A DNA stretch of 33,912 nucleotides from Rhodobacter sp. Lineage in GTDB: Bacteria; Pseudomonadota; Alphaproteobacteria; Rhodobacterales; Rhodobacteraceae. The DNA lies in assembly GCA_020250125.1 (NCBI GenBank), contig JADCEL010000069.1:1-33912 (forward strand), written 5' to 3'. This document shows positions 27,615 through 33,912 of this stretch, one piece after another. The number at the start of each line of letters is the position of its first letter. The first letter of the stretch is position 1. Under the pieces are notes generated by a model that saw nothing but the letters and a program-made list of their open reading frames with translations, was not told the DNA's origin and made no database searches. The position numbers and the translations under genes are program-made.

Positions 27615-27673
27615 CGGCGGGCATCAAGACCTCGTTGCACCGGGAATTGAGGCGCAGCCAGACCATGCTGGCA
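27615..27673 (+). pseudogene. GST internal fragment
   Basis: About 58 bases match the intact GST gene around 26658-26716, including the codons for GIKTSLH and the following arginine-rich helix start, but with small changes that shift the frame. It follows copy 4 and abuts copy 5. Because it is upstream in the gene yet downstream in the array relative to the 3' fragment at 27205, at least two duplication or rearrangement events are needed. Confidence 0.75.
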
Positions 27674-27697
27674 CGGACATATGGCGGAAGCCCCGGG

Positions 27698-27878
27698 CCG
27701 ATCAGGTCACGCTCCGGTGGAGCGTGGCCCGGTCCGTTGCCCGAAGGCGCAAGCCGCAGGGCAAGGGGGGCAACGCCTGGCCCGACGCCTTATAATCCGG
27801 CCGCGCCTGCCAAAGGGCAAGCAGGCGCGGCCGTCGGGGCAGTGCCCCGACTTGACGCGGGTCAAATCCGGCAAGACA
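27698..27878 (+). repeat. Structured repeat, copy 5
   Basis: This copy matches copy 3 over about 180 bases with few differences, lacking the extra module II stretch. It shows module IV (ACGCTCC-GGT-GGAGCGT), module III, module II (GGCCGCGCCTGCC with partner GCAGGCGCGGCC), GTCGGGGC/GCCCCGAC and module I ending GTCAAATCCGGCAAGAC. It lies 88 bases before the aldolase-like gene. Confidence 0.88.
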
Positions 27879-27966
27879 GGGGCGCCGCGCATTCCAGCGC
27901 CACGCAGACCCCTTTCCCTTCCGCAGCATCCTGCCCTAAGCTTTCCCCAACCCAAGGAGGCCCGCC

Positions 27967-28728
27967 ATGACCCTGTCCAGCCTGAATCCGCGCGTGAATT
28001 TCGACTTTCCCCAGGAACGGGCCGATCTGGCCGCCGCCTTTCGCTGGACCGCAAGGCTGGGCATGAACGAGGCGGTTGCAAACCATTTCTCGCTGGCGGT
28101 CAGCGCGGACGGCAAGCAGTTCCTGATCAATCCCAACCAGCGCCACTTTGCCCGGATCAAGGCCAGCGATCTGCTGCTGCTGGATGCGGACGATCCGGAT
28201 GTGCTCAGGCGCCCCGATGCGCCCGACCCGACCGCCTGGGGGCTGCACGGCGCGGTCCACCGCCTTGTGCCCCATGCGCGCTGCGTGATGCATGTGCATT
28301 CGATCTTTGCGACCGTCCTTGCCGCGCTGGAGGATTCCACGCTGCCGCCCATCGACCAGAACACGGCGATGTTCTTTGGCCGCACCGTGATCGACGGCAA
28401 TTACGGCGGACTGGCGTTCGAGGAAGAAGGCATGCGTTGCGCCGGGATGCTGGGCGACCCCAGGGTGCAGGTGATGATCATGGGCAATCACGGCGTGCTG
28501 GTGATCGGCGCCACCGTGGCCGAGGCCTTTACCCGGCTGTATTACTTTGAACGCGCCGCCGAAACCTATATCCGCGCGCTGCAAACCGGGCGCAAGCTGC
28601 GGGTGCTGAGCGATGCCGTGGCCGAAAGCGTCGCCCATGAGATGGCGGTTTACCCCGACATGGCCGACCGGCATCTGGCAGAGATCAGGGCAATTCTGGA
28701 CGAGCAAGAACCGGCCTACCGCAGCTGA
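27967..28728 (+). CDS. Class II aldolase/adducin-like protein
   Basis: The 253-residue protein has the class II aldolase/adducin fold. Metal-binding histidines are visible in VMHVHS (His109, His111) and in IMGNHGVLVIG (His175). The region where bacterial aldolases (for example L-fuculose-1-phosphate aldolase, SSEW) have the catalytic glutamate reads PTAWGLH, without it. A classical aldol cleavage is therefore doubtful, and the natural reaction is unknown. An ideal AAGGAGG site precedes the ATG. It starts 88 bases after structured repeat copy 5 and ends close to the convergent small Pro-rich ORF. Confidence 0.88.
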   Translation: MTLSSLNPRVNFDFPQERADLAAAFRWTARLGMNEAVANHFSLAVSADGKQFLINPNQRHFARIKASDLLLLDADDPDVLRRPDAPDPTAWGLHGAVHRLVPHARCVMHVHSIFATVLAALEDSTLPPIDQNTAMFFGRTVIDGNYGGLAFEEEGMRCAGMLGDPRVQVMIMGNHGVLVIGATVAEAFTRLYYFERAAETYIRALQTGRKLRVLSDAVAESVAHEMAVYPDMADRHLAEIRAILDEQEPAYRS

Positions 28729-28751
28729 GGGGCACAGCCGTTGCGCAACCG

Positions 28752-28925
28752 TCAGTCCGGGATCTCTTGCGGAGTGCCATCGGGCCCTTCGTCCGGCCAG
28801 GGATCCGATTCGGGAACTCTGTCATCCGGCAGTTCCGGTCCCGGCGAGTCGGGGTATTCCCGGGGCGGGGGCTGATCCTCGGGCGGGGGCGGAACGGGCG
28901 GGCGGGGGATTGTGGACTGGGGCAT
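28752..28925 (-). CDS. Small proline-rich acidic protein
   Basis: A 57-residue frame begins MPQSTIPRPPVPPPPEDQPP and continues with strongly acidic, Pro-rich sequence to TPQEIPD, with no signal peptide, cysteine or predicted fold. A strong GGAGGT ribosome site lies six bases before the ATG. It sits 39 bases before the flavoprotein gene's stop in the same direction, so it may be its downstream partner in one transcript. Short Pro/Asp/Glu-rich proteins of this sort are usually disordered. I do not recognise a family, and expression is unproven. Confidence 0.6.
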   Translation of the reverse strand: MPQSTIPRPPVPPPPEDQPPPREYPDSPGPELPDDRVPESDPWPDEGPDGTPQEIPD

Positions 28926-28964
28926 TGCCGACCTCCGGTCAGGACATGATCAGGCTTCAGGCCG

Positions 28965-30182
28965 TCAGGCTACGCCCGGAACCGGATCAGGGAAAGCGGA
29001 AAGGCCGGACGGCATTGCAGCGGCAGCGCGGCCCGCCCAGCGCCCGGTGGCAAGGCAGGCGGTCAGCAGATAGCCGCCCGTCGGGGCTTCCCAATCCAGC
29101 ATCTCGCCACAGGCAAAGATGCCGGGCAGCGCGCGCAGTTCCAGCCCTTCCGTCAGCGCCCCGGCCCGGATGCCGCCCGCGACCGAAATCGCCTCGTCCA
29201 GCGGGCGGGGGCCGGCATGGGGCACGGGCAGCGCCTTCAGCAGTGCGGCAAGTGCTGCACCTTCGGGCAGCGGGCGGGCAAGCTCCTGCATCAGCGCTGT
29301 GGCGGCAGGGGACAGGCCCAGCTTGCGCAGGCGGTTGCCCAGGGTTTCGCCGGGGCGGGCGCGGGTCAGGCGCAGGGTGATCTGACCGGCAGACAGATCC
29401 GGCAGCAAATCCAGCATCAGGGGCGCGCCGTCGCGCAGCGCGCGCGAAACGGAATAGATGCCGCCGCCTTCCAGGCCACGGGCCGAAATCACGAACTCGC
29501 CGCGCCGGCGCAGCCCGCCCGCGCACAGCACGGCCCCCTTGACCGGTGCCCCGAAATGGCGGGCCATATGGGCCGACCACGCCATGCGGACCCCCATGTT
29601 CGCAGGCAGCCAGGGGGCAAGGGCAACCCCCTTCTGCGCCAGCCACGGCACCCAGGCGGCGTCCGACCCCAGTCGCGCCCAGCTGGCCCCGCCCAGCGCC
29701 AGAACCGTGACGGCGGGGCACAGAACCTGCGGGCCTGCGGGCGTGTCGAAGCCCAGGCCGATGCCGGCAAAGCCGGTCCAGCGCCAGCGGCTGCGCATCT
29801 GCACCCCCATCCCGTCCAGCCGCCGCAGCCAGGCGCGCAGCAGCGGCGAAGCCTTCATCGCGACCGGAAAGACCCGGCGGGACGAGCCGGTGAACACCTC
29901 CTGCCCCAGACCGCGCGCCCAGTCCTGCACCTGGTCGGGCCCGAAGGCGGCCAGCATCGGGGCAAGCCAGGGGGCCGCTTCGCGGTATTCGGCCGTCAGG
30001 GCCGACAGGGGTTCGTCCTGCGTCAGGTTCAGGCCGGACTTGCCCGCCATCAGGAACTTGCGCGCGGGGCTGGGCTTGGCTTCGGCGATCAGCACCCGCC
30101 TGCCGGCGCGGGCCAGTTCTTCGGCGGCCATCAGCCCGGCGGGACCGGCACCGATGACAAGGGCGTCGCAGTGCGACGTCAC
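28965..30182 (-). CDS. FAD-dependent flavoprotein of the TIGR03862/HI0933-like family
   Basis: This 405-residue protein is a two-dinucleotide-binding-fold flavoprotein. The N-terminal motif ALVIGAGPAGLMAAEELARAG (GxGxxG at 11-16) is followed by FLMAGKSGLNLTQDEPLSA, the signature of the HI0933-like group. The C-terminal part contains SVAGGIRAGALTEGLELRALPGIFACGEMLDWEAPTGGYLLTACLATGRWAG, the FAD-closing motif. Reaction unknown; relatives are annotated as NAD(P)/FAD-dependent oxidoreductases. The GTG at 30182 is chosen because it overlaps the crotonase-like gene's TGA (GTGA), giving the typical N-terminus. Confidence 0.9.
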   Translation of the reverse strand: MTSHCDALVIGAGPAGLMAAEELARAGRRVLIAEAKPSPARKFLMAGKSGLNLTQDEPLSALTAEYREAAPWLAPMLAAFGPDQVQDWARGLGQEVFTGSSRRVFPVAMKASPLLRAWLRRLDGMGVQMRSRWRWTGFAGIGLGFDTPAGPQVLCPAVTVLALGGASWARLGSDAAWVPWLAQKGVALAPWLPANMGVRMAWSAHMARHFGAPVKGAVLCAGGLRRRGEFVISARGLEGGGIYSVSRALRDGAPLMLDLLPDLSAGQITLRLTRARPGETLGNRLRKLGLSPAATALMQELARPLPEGAALAALLKALPVPHAGPRPLDEAISVAGGIRAGALTEGLELRALPGIFACGEMLDWEAPTGGYLLTACLATGRWAGRAAAAMPSGLSAFPDPVPGVA

Positions 30183-30793
30183 GGGATCAGGCGGCGGATT
30201 GCCGCGACATGCGCCGGTGTGGCGGCCAGCACATCGGCGGCCAGTGCCGCGGCACCGGGCAGCAGCGCCTCTGCCGGCAGGATACGGTCGATCAGGCCCC
30301 AGACCAGCGCCTCGGGTGCCGCAGCGCGGACGCCCGCCAGCAGGATCAGCTTGGCGCGGGCGGGTCCGATCAGCGCCGCAAGCCGGGCCGGATCGGACGG
30401 CTGCGGCAGAAAGCCCAGCCGCATGACGGGATAGAAAAACATAGCCTCGGGCACCGCCAGCCGCAGGTCGCAGGCCAGCGCCATGCCCATGGCGCCCCCG
30501 GCCAGCGTCCCGTTCAGCGCGGCGATGGTCAGGCCCGGAAAGGCCGCAAGGCGCGCGGACAGGGTTTCCCACACCGGGTCGGTTGCCAGCCCGGCCCGCG
30601 CCTCGTCCAGATCGGCCCCGGCGGAAAAGACACGGCCCTCGCCCGTCAGGATCAGGGCGCGGGCCTGCGCGCTGGCGGCCCTTGCCACAGCATCCGCCAG
30701 GGCATGCAGCATCGCTGCGGTCAGGGCATTGGCTTTTTCCGGACGGCGCAGGGTCAGCGTCCAAAGACCGCCCGCATCGGAAACCTCGATCAT
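30179..30793 (-). CDS. Short crotonase-fold (enoyl-CoA hydratase/isomerase-like) protein lacking both catalytic glutamates
   Basis: The 204-residue protein has the crotonase fold (RRPEKANALTAAM, the FSAGADLDEA oxyanion segment, AALNGTLAGGAMGMALACDLRLA), but is shorter than the usual 255-265. Compared with rat mitochondrial hydratase, the positions of Glu144 and Glu164 are Gly103 (GGAMGMALACD) and Val123 (YPVMRLG). Water addition to enoyl-CoA is therefore unlikely; an isomerase, hydrolase or non-catalytic role is possible. Its stop overlaps the flavoprotein start (GTGA), so the two are coupled. The ATG at 30793 is chosen over a weaker TTG at 30832. Confidence 0.87.
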   Translation of the reverse strand: MIEVSDAGGLWTLTLRRPEKANALTAAMLHALADAVARAASAQARALILTGEGRVFSAGADLDEARAGLATDPVWETLSARLAAFPGLTIAALNGTLAGGAMGMALACDLRLAVPEAMFFYPVMRLGFLPQPSDPARLAALIGPARAKLILLAGVRAAAPEALVWGLIDRILPAEALLPGAAALAADVLAATPAHVAAIRRLIP

Positions 30794-30836
30794 CGCTGTC
30801 ACAGCCTTCTTTCGCGGGTGATCCGGGGTCAACCGG

Positions 30837-31580
30837 TCAGATCAGGCCGACACGGGCGCGGATGACCTGGTCACGCAGCGAGATTTCCTGGCCAAGCCAG
30901 CCGTCGGCATCGGGGCTGCACATCCACAGCAGCGCGCGCGCGGGCCAGTCGGCGGGGATATGCACCGCAGGATCAAGCTGGCTGACCGGGTTCACACCGC
31001 TGGCCTTGATCCTGACCTGCATGTCGGTGGCAACCGTGCCCGGCGACAGGCCCATCACACGCAGGCCCCGGGTGCCCTCCTCCAGATGGGCCATGCGTGT
31101 CAGCATGGCGGCCCCGGCCTTGGCGCTGCAATAGGCCCCCCAGCCTTCCAGCGGCGTGTGGGCGGCCCCGGACGAGACGGTGATGATCGTCCCCGATCCC
31201 TGCGCCTTCATCACCGGAATCGCCGCGCGCATTCCGTGGAACACACCCTTGAGGTTGATGTCGATGGCCCGCCCCCAGTCCGCCGGGTCCGCCTCGGCCA
31301 GACGGGCGATGGGATCGATCACACCTGCGTTATTGATCAGCACGTCAAGACGCCCGCCCCAGCGCAGCGCCTGATCCAGCGCAGCCGCCATGCTGGCCGC
31401 ATCAGCGACGTCACAGCGCAGGGCCAATGCCTGCGGGCCGATGTCTGCCGCGATCTGTCCGATCTCGTCGCTGATGCGCGCAAGAAGGGCCACCTGCGCC
31501 CCGGCCTGCGCAAAGATGCGGGCCGCCGCAGCCCCGATGCCCCGGCTTGCCCCGGTGATTGCCACAACCTTGCCCTGCAT
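30837..31580 (-). CDS. Short-chain dehydrogenase/reductase
   Basis: This 247-residue SDR has the Rossmann motif VAITGASRGIG (10-16), LINNAGV (81-87), catalytic SSGAAH (Ser136/137) and YCSAK (Tyr150, Lys154), followed by LSPGTVATDM. It is a classical oxidoreductase, but the substrate cannot be predicted. The chosen ATG at 31580 gives the MQGKVVAIT start; AGGGGGCCAGGG lies just before it. It lies 43 bases upstream of the crotonase-like gene in the same orientation. The C-terminal ISLRDQVIRARVGLI is normal in length. Confidence 0.92.
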   Translation of the reverse strand: MQGKVVAITGASRGIGAAAARIFAQAGAQVALLARISDEIGQIAADIGPQALALRCDVADAASMAAALDQALRWGGRLDVLINNAGVIDPIARLAEADPADWGRAIDINLKGVFHGMRAAIPVMKAQGSGTIITVSSGAAHTPLEGWGAYCSAKAGAAMLTRMAHLEEGTRGLRVMGLSPGTVATDMQVRIKASGVNPVSQLDPAVHIPADWPARALLWMCSPDADGWLGQEISLRDQVIRARVGLI

Positions 31581-32019
31581 CCCTGGCCCCCTTGCGGATT
31601 GCCGGACGGTCATAACAGTCTGCCGGGAAAGTGCCAACCGCATGGACCGCATGGACCTATGGCTGGAAAACAGGGCACTCTTCCGCACGCGCGCCCCGTG
31701 CGGACTGGACGGGGCCAACGCCCCTGCGCTGCGCATGCAGCGCGCCCGCCGGGTCGGGCGCTGGCCTGCGCTGCGCTTGGGGGAAGGGTCCTCTTGGGGC
31801 CGTGGTCCCCGACCGGGCGGGGAAACGCGCTGCGTTTCGGGGTCCCGACCGGAACGGCAAGCCGCCTGTCCGGCGGTTCAGGATGATGGTTCCGTCCGGC
31901 AAGCGGTGGCGAAGCTTCTTCCGCGCCCTGCGATACCATCGCCGCGCACAACGGAAACCCTTGACCCTGCCGCATGGCAGGGGAAAGGATGGGCAAACAG
32001 TCATCAGGAAGGCTTTTTC
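31581..32019. other. Divergent gap between the SDR and DUF2125 genes
   Basis: About 440 bases without a supportable gene; the long plus-strand frame across it is GC-skew readthrough. It contains a GC-rich palindromic segment at 31735-31860 that matches, in inverted orientation, sequence near 33740-33850. An AGGAAGG ribosome site for the DUF2125 gene is at the right edge. Confidence 0.45.
31735..31860 (-). repeat. Second GC-rich repeat type, copy upstream of the DUF2125 gene
   Basis: This segment contains a GAAACGC/GCGTTTC hairpin (31822-31838) and, read on the minus strand, CGCAGGCCAGCGCCCG followed by ACCCGGCGGG. The same two elements occur in the same order near 33749-33851, on the plus strand. 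The sequence between them differs. It is unrelated to the four-module repeats. Confidence 0.55.
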
Positions 32020-33531
32020 ATGTTTCACGCAACGTTCAAGGGCGGCCCGCTGCTTGCCGCGCTGCTGATCTCAACTGCGGCCCATGCCGAGCTGACAGCA
32101 GATCAGGTCTGGACGAACTGGAAGGCCGTATCGGCCGCCTCTGGCCAGACCGTGACGGCGGCTTCGGAAACCCGCGAAGGCGACACGCTTGCGATCACGG
32201 GCCTGACCATTGTGTCGGCGTTCGACGGCGGGTCGATCAACAGCACCATCGAGGCGGTGAATTTCCGCGAACTGGGCGACGGAACCGTGGAAGTCACCAT
32301 GTCGCCCGACTATCCGGTGGTGGTGAATTCAACCGATTCCGATGGCAGGACAAGCGTTGTCAATGTCGCGGTCCGCCAACCCGGCCTCAAGATCATCGCA
32401 TCGGGCAGCGAAGCCGAAACGCGCTATGATTTCACCGCCCCCTTGGTAAAGGCGCTGGTCAATGACGTGACCGTAGAGGAAAAGCCCCTCGACATGACCC
32501 TGGAGGTCGATGTCACGGCGCTGGGCGGAAGCTATCTGGTGACGGCAGGCACGCCCAAACAGCTTGCCTCTTCGGTCACGGCCGGCAGCGCCGCGGTGAC
32601 GCTGGCGATGACGGACCCTGAAACGGGCGGCAAGATCAACATGAAAGGCAATGTCAGCGATCTGGCGGGGAACTCGACAGGCAATCTGCTGGATGCGGCG
32701 ATGACGGCGGACATGTCGCAGGCCCTGAAAGCCGGGTTCGCCACCGATGGCAGCCTGACCTATGGCGCGGGCACGTTCGAGTTTGACATGGCCGAAGCGG
32801 CGGACATGACAAAAGGCTCTGCCACCATCGGCGGCGGGAATATCATCTTCGCGCTGGACGCCGGGCGCTTGAATTATGGCGGGGGCAGCAAGGATGTGGC
32901 AGTGACCCTGTCCGGCACGTGGAGTCCGCTGCCTTCTGTGGCGATGAGCTATGGCGAGGCGGCGTTCAACCTGCTGATGCCGGTCAGCAAATCGGACGAG
33001 CCGGGCGATTTCGAATTCTTGACGAAGGTGGTTGATTTCACACTGTCAGACGAGGTCTGGTCGCTGCTGGACCCCGAAAAGGTCCTGCCGCGCGATCCGG
33101 CAACCGTCGTGATCGACACCGGCGGCAAGGCCAACTGGACGGTCGACATCATGGACCCGGACGGGGCCGGGACGCTTGCCGACAACACCATGCCGGTCCA
33201 GCTTCATGCGCTGGATGTGACCGAGGTCAGGCTGAAAGCAGCCGGGGCGGAAGTGACCGGCAATGGTGCCTTCACCTTTGACAACGCCGACACCACGACC
33301 TTTCCCGGCATGCCGATGCCGGCGGGCAAGCTGGACCTGAAGATTGTCGGTGCCAACGGGCTTGTCGACAAGCTGGTGCAGCTGGGCCTTCTGCCAGAGG
33401 ATCAGGCGATGGCTGCGCGGATGATGATGGGCCTGTTTGCCAATGCCGTCGAAGGGGCTGACGACACGCTGACCTCGACGCTGGAGTTCAAGGACAAGGG
33501 CCTTTTCGTCAACGGCCAGCGCCTGCAGTAA
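32020..33531 (+). CDS. DUF2125 family periplasmic protein
   Basis: The 503-residue protein begins MFHATFKGGPLLAALLISTAAHA (signal peptide), then ELTADQVWTNWK. DUF2125 proteins are alphaproteobacterial, exported and of unknown function; they are rich in beta-strands and Thr/Ala/Gly, as here (LAITGLTIVSAFDGGSINSTI, SATIGGGNIIFALDAGRLNYGGG, PAGKLDLKIVGANG). Alternating strands and repeated GxF/L-type turns suggest a beta-solenoid or barrel-like fold. It does not end in the BAM-type aromatic residue. The ATG at 32020 is chosen because AGGAAGG precedes it and it starts a normal signal peptide; in-frame sequence upstream is non-coding. Confidence 0.88.
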   Translation: MFHATFKGGPLLAALLISTAAHAELTADQVWTNWKAVSAASGQTVTAASETREGDTLAITGLTIVSAFDGGSINSTIEAVNFRELGDGTVEVTMSPDYPVVVNSTDSDGRTSVVNVAVRQPGLKIIASGSEAETRYDFTAPLVKALVNDVTVEEKPLDMTLEVDVTALGGSYLVTAGTPKQLASSVTAGSAAVTLAMTDPETGGKINMKGNVSDLAGNSTGNLLDAAMTADMSQALKAGFATDGSLTYGAGTFEFDMAEAADMTKGSATIGGGNIIFALDAGRLNYGGGSKDVAVTLSGTWSPLPSVAMSYGEAAFNLLMPVSKSDEPGDFEFLTKVVDFTLSDEVWSLLDPEKVLPRDPATVVIDTGGKANWTVDIMDPDGAGTLADNTMPVQLHALDVTEVRLKAAGAEVTGNGAFTFDNADTTTFPGMPMPAGKLDLKIVGANGLVDKLVQLGLLPEDQAMAARMMMGLFANAVEGADDTLTSTLEFKDKGLFVNGQRLQ

Positions 33532-33630
33532 CGCAGGGGTGCAGATCTTCACAGAGGGCTGAAAAGGCATCCCGATCACCTGCCGGATCGGAAAGCCTTC
33601 CTGATTCGGGAAAAGCGGCTGCCGTTCCGG

Positions 33631-33912
33631 GCGCTGGCCGGGGGCCGTGGCCCCCGGCCGGTCCTGTTCCCGGCGCAGCACTGTGGCAGGGGCGATGGCC
33701 CCTGCCATTGACGCGGTGAAAGTGCTTTCGCCAGTCCGGGCGGGATCAGGAAACGCGAGCCGCGTTTCCCCCGCCCGCGCACGACGGTGCCCCGTTGACC
33801 CGCAGGTCCGGGAACACCGCAGGCCAGCGCCCGGCCCGGCGGGAGCGAAGCGCCCGCCGGGGGCTGGTCGGGCTCTGGCCGGGGGCTTTGGCCCCCGGCT
33901 GGTCCTGATCCC
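33631..33912 (+). repeat. GC-rich palindromic repeats after the DUF2125 gene
   Basis: Two direct copies of about 40 bases (33631-33671 and 33872-33912) share GGCCGGGGGC...GCCCCCGGC hairpins and a trailing GGTCCTG-TCCC. Between them lie a TGGCAGGGGC/GCCCCTGCCA hairpin (33684-33707), a GGAAACGCG/CGCGTTTCC hairpin (33749-33769), and the CGCAGGCCAGCGCCCG element shared with 31735-31860. The first hairpin could serve as a terminator for the DUF2125 gene, although no T-run follows. No gene is supported in 33532-33912. Confidence 0.6.

Noticed and set aside
26898-27966. CRISPR-like array
   Set aside because: The repeats are about 180-200 bases long, in mixed orientation and separated by unequal gene fragments, with no cas genes in the window.
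27008-27970. Overlapping open frames across the repeat cluster (for example with recurring DLTRVKSG translations)
   Set aside because: The shared peptide is only the translation of the module I hairpin in each repeat copy; there is no consistent start signal or protein-like composition.
29217-30434. 405-codon plus-strand frame opposite the flavoprotein gene
   Set aside because: Antisense shadow; the minus-strand genes have clear motifs and coupled starts and stops.

Overview
The window looks like chromosomal DNA of a Rhodobacteraceae bacterium (Alphaproteobacteria, near Rhodobacter, Gemmobacter, Tabrizicola or Pseudorhodobacter). This rests on the high G+C, the Rhodobacter-type porin, and lineage-typical gene groups: DUF3576 lipoprotein-leuS-lptE-holA, an xth/OmpR-type regulator/ribA/L,D-transpeptidase group, a Trm112-LON-thioredoxin group, and a DUF2125 protein. 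Genus and names of single genes are inferred from sequence recall only; no database search was possible.

Layout. 1-707: the 5' end of an IS630-type element sits at a TA dinucleotide inside a HEPN-like gene, which is translationally coupled to a small gene of unknown function. 773-6461: minus-strand ftsK, a PLP aminotransferase and an amidase. 6544-7770: a ubiH-type flavin hydroxylase, divergent from the amidase. 7847-9612: minus-strand Trm112-like protein, LON-substrate-binding-domain protein and CnoX-like thioredoxin. 9787-10134: a periplasmic OB-fold protein. 10163-12200: xth with a RES/Xre toxin-antitoxin pair behind it and a second, diverged copy of the xth 3' end beyond the pair. 12526-14958: an OmpR-type regulator divergent from ribA and an overlapping L,D-transpeptidase gene. 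15017-16903: an amylosucrase-type GH13 enzyme behind a LacI-type operator-like palindrome. 16988-20852: YggS and two porins on the minus strand. 21298-26897: plus-strand DUF3576 lipoprotein, leuS, lptE, holA and a GST. 26898-27966: a cluster of structured repeats and broken GST fragments. 27967-28728: class II aldolase/adducin-like protein. 28752-31580: minus-strand small Pro-rich ORF, flavoprotein, crotonase-like protein and SDR. 32020-33531: DUF2125 protein.

Most genes are housekeeping: chromosome segregation (FtsK), ubiquinone and riboflavin synthesis, leucyl-tRNA charging, LPS transport, replication clamp loading, redox proteostasis and outer-membrane permeability. The accessory signals lie between them. 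The most unusual is a family of about 180-260 bp repeats built from four hairpin modules (five copies at 17752, 21880, 26967, 27386 and 27698) whose stem sequences change in a compensatory way between copies. Also notable are the RES/Xre pair flanked by two xth 3' ends, with the toxin's expected catalytic glutamate changed to lysine; the IS-broken HEPN gene pair with its own promoter; and a crotonase-fold protein lacking both expected catalytic glutamates.
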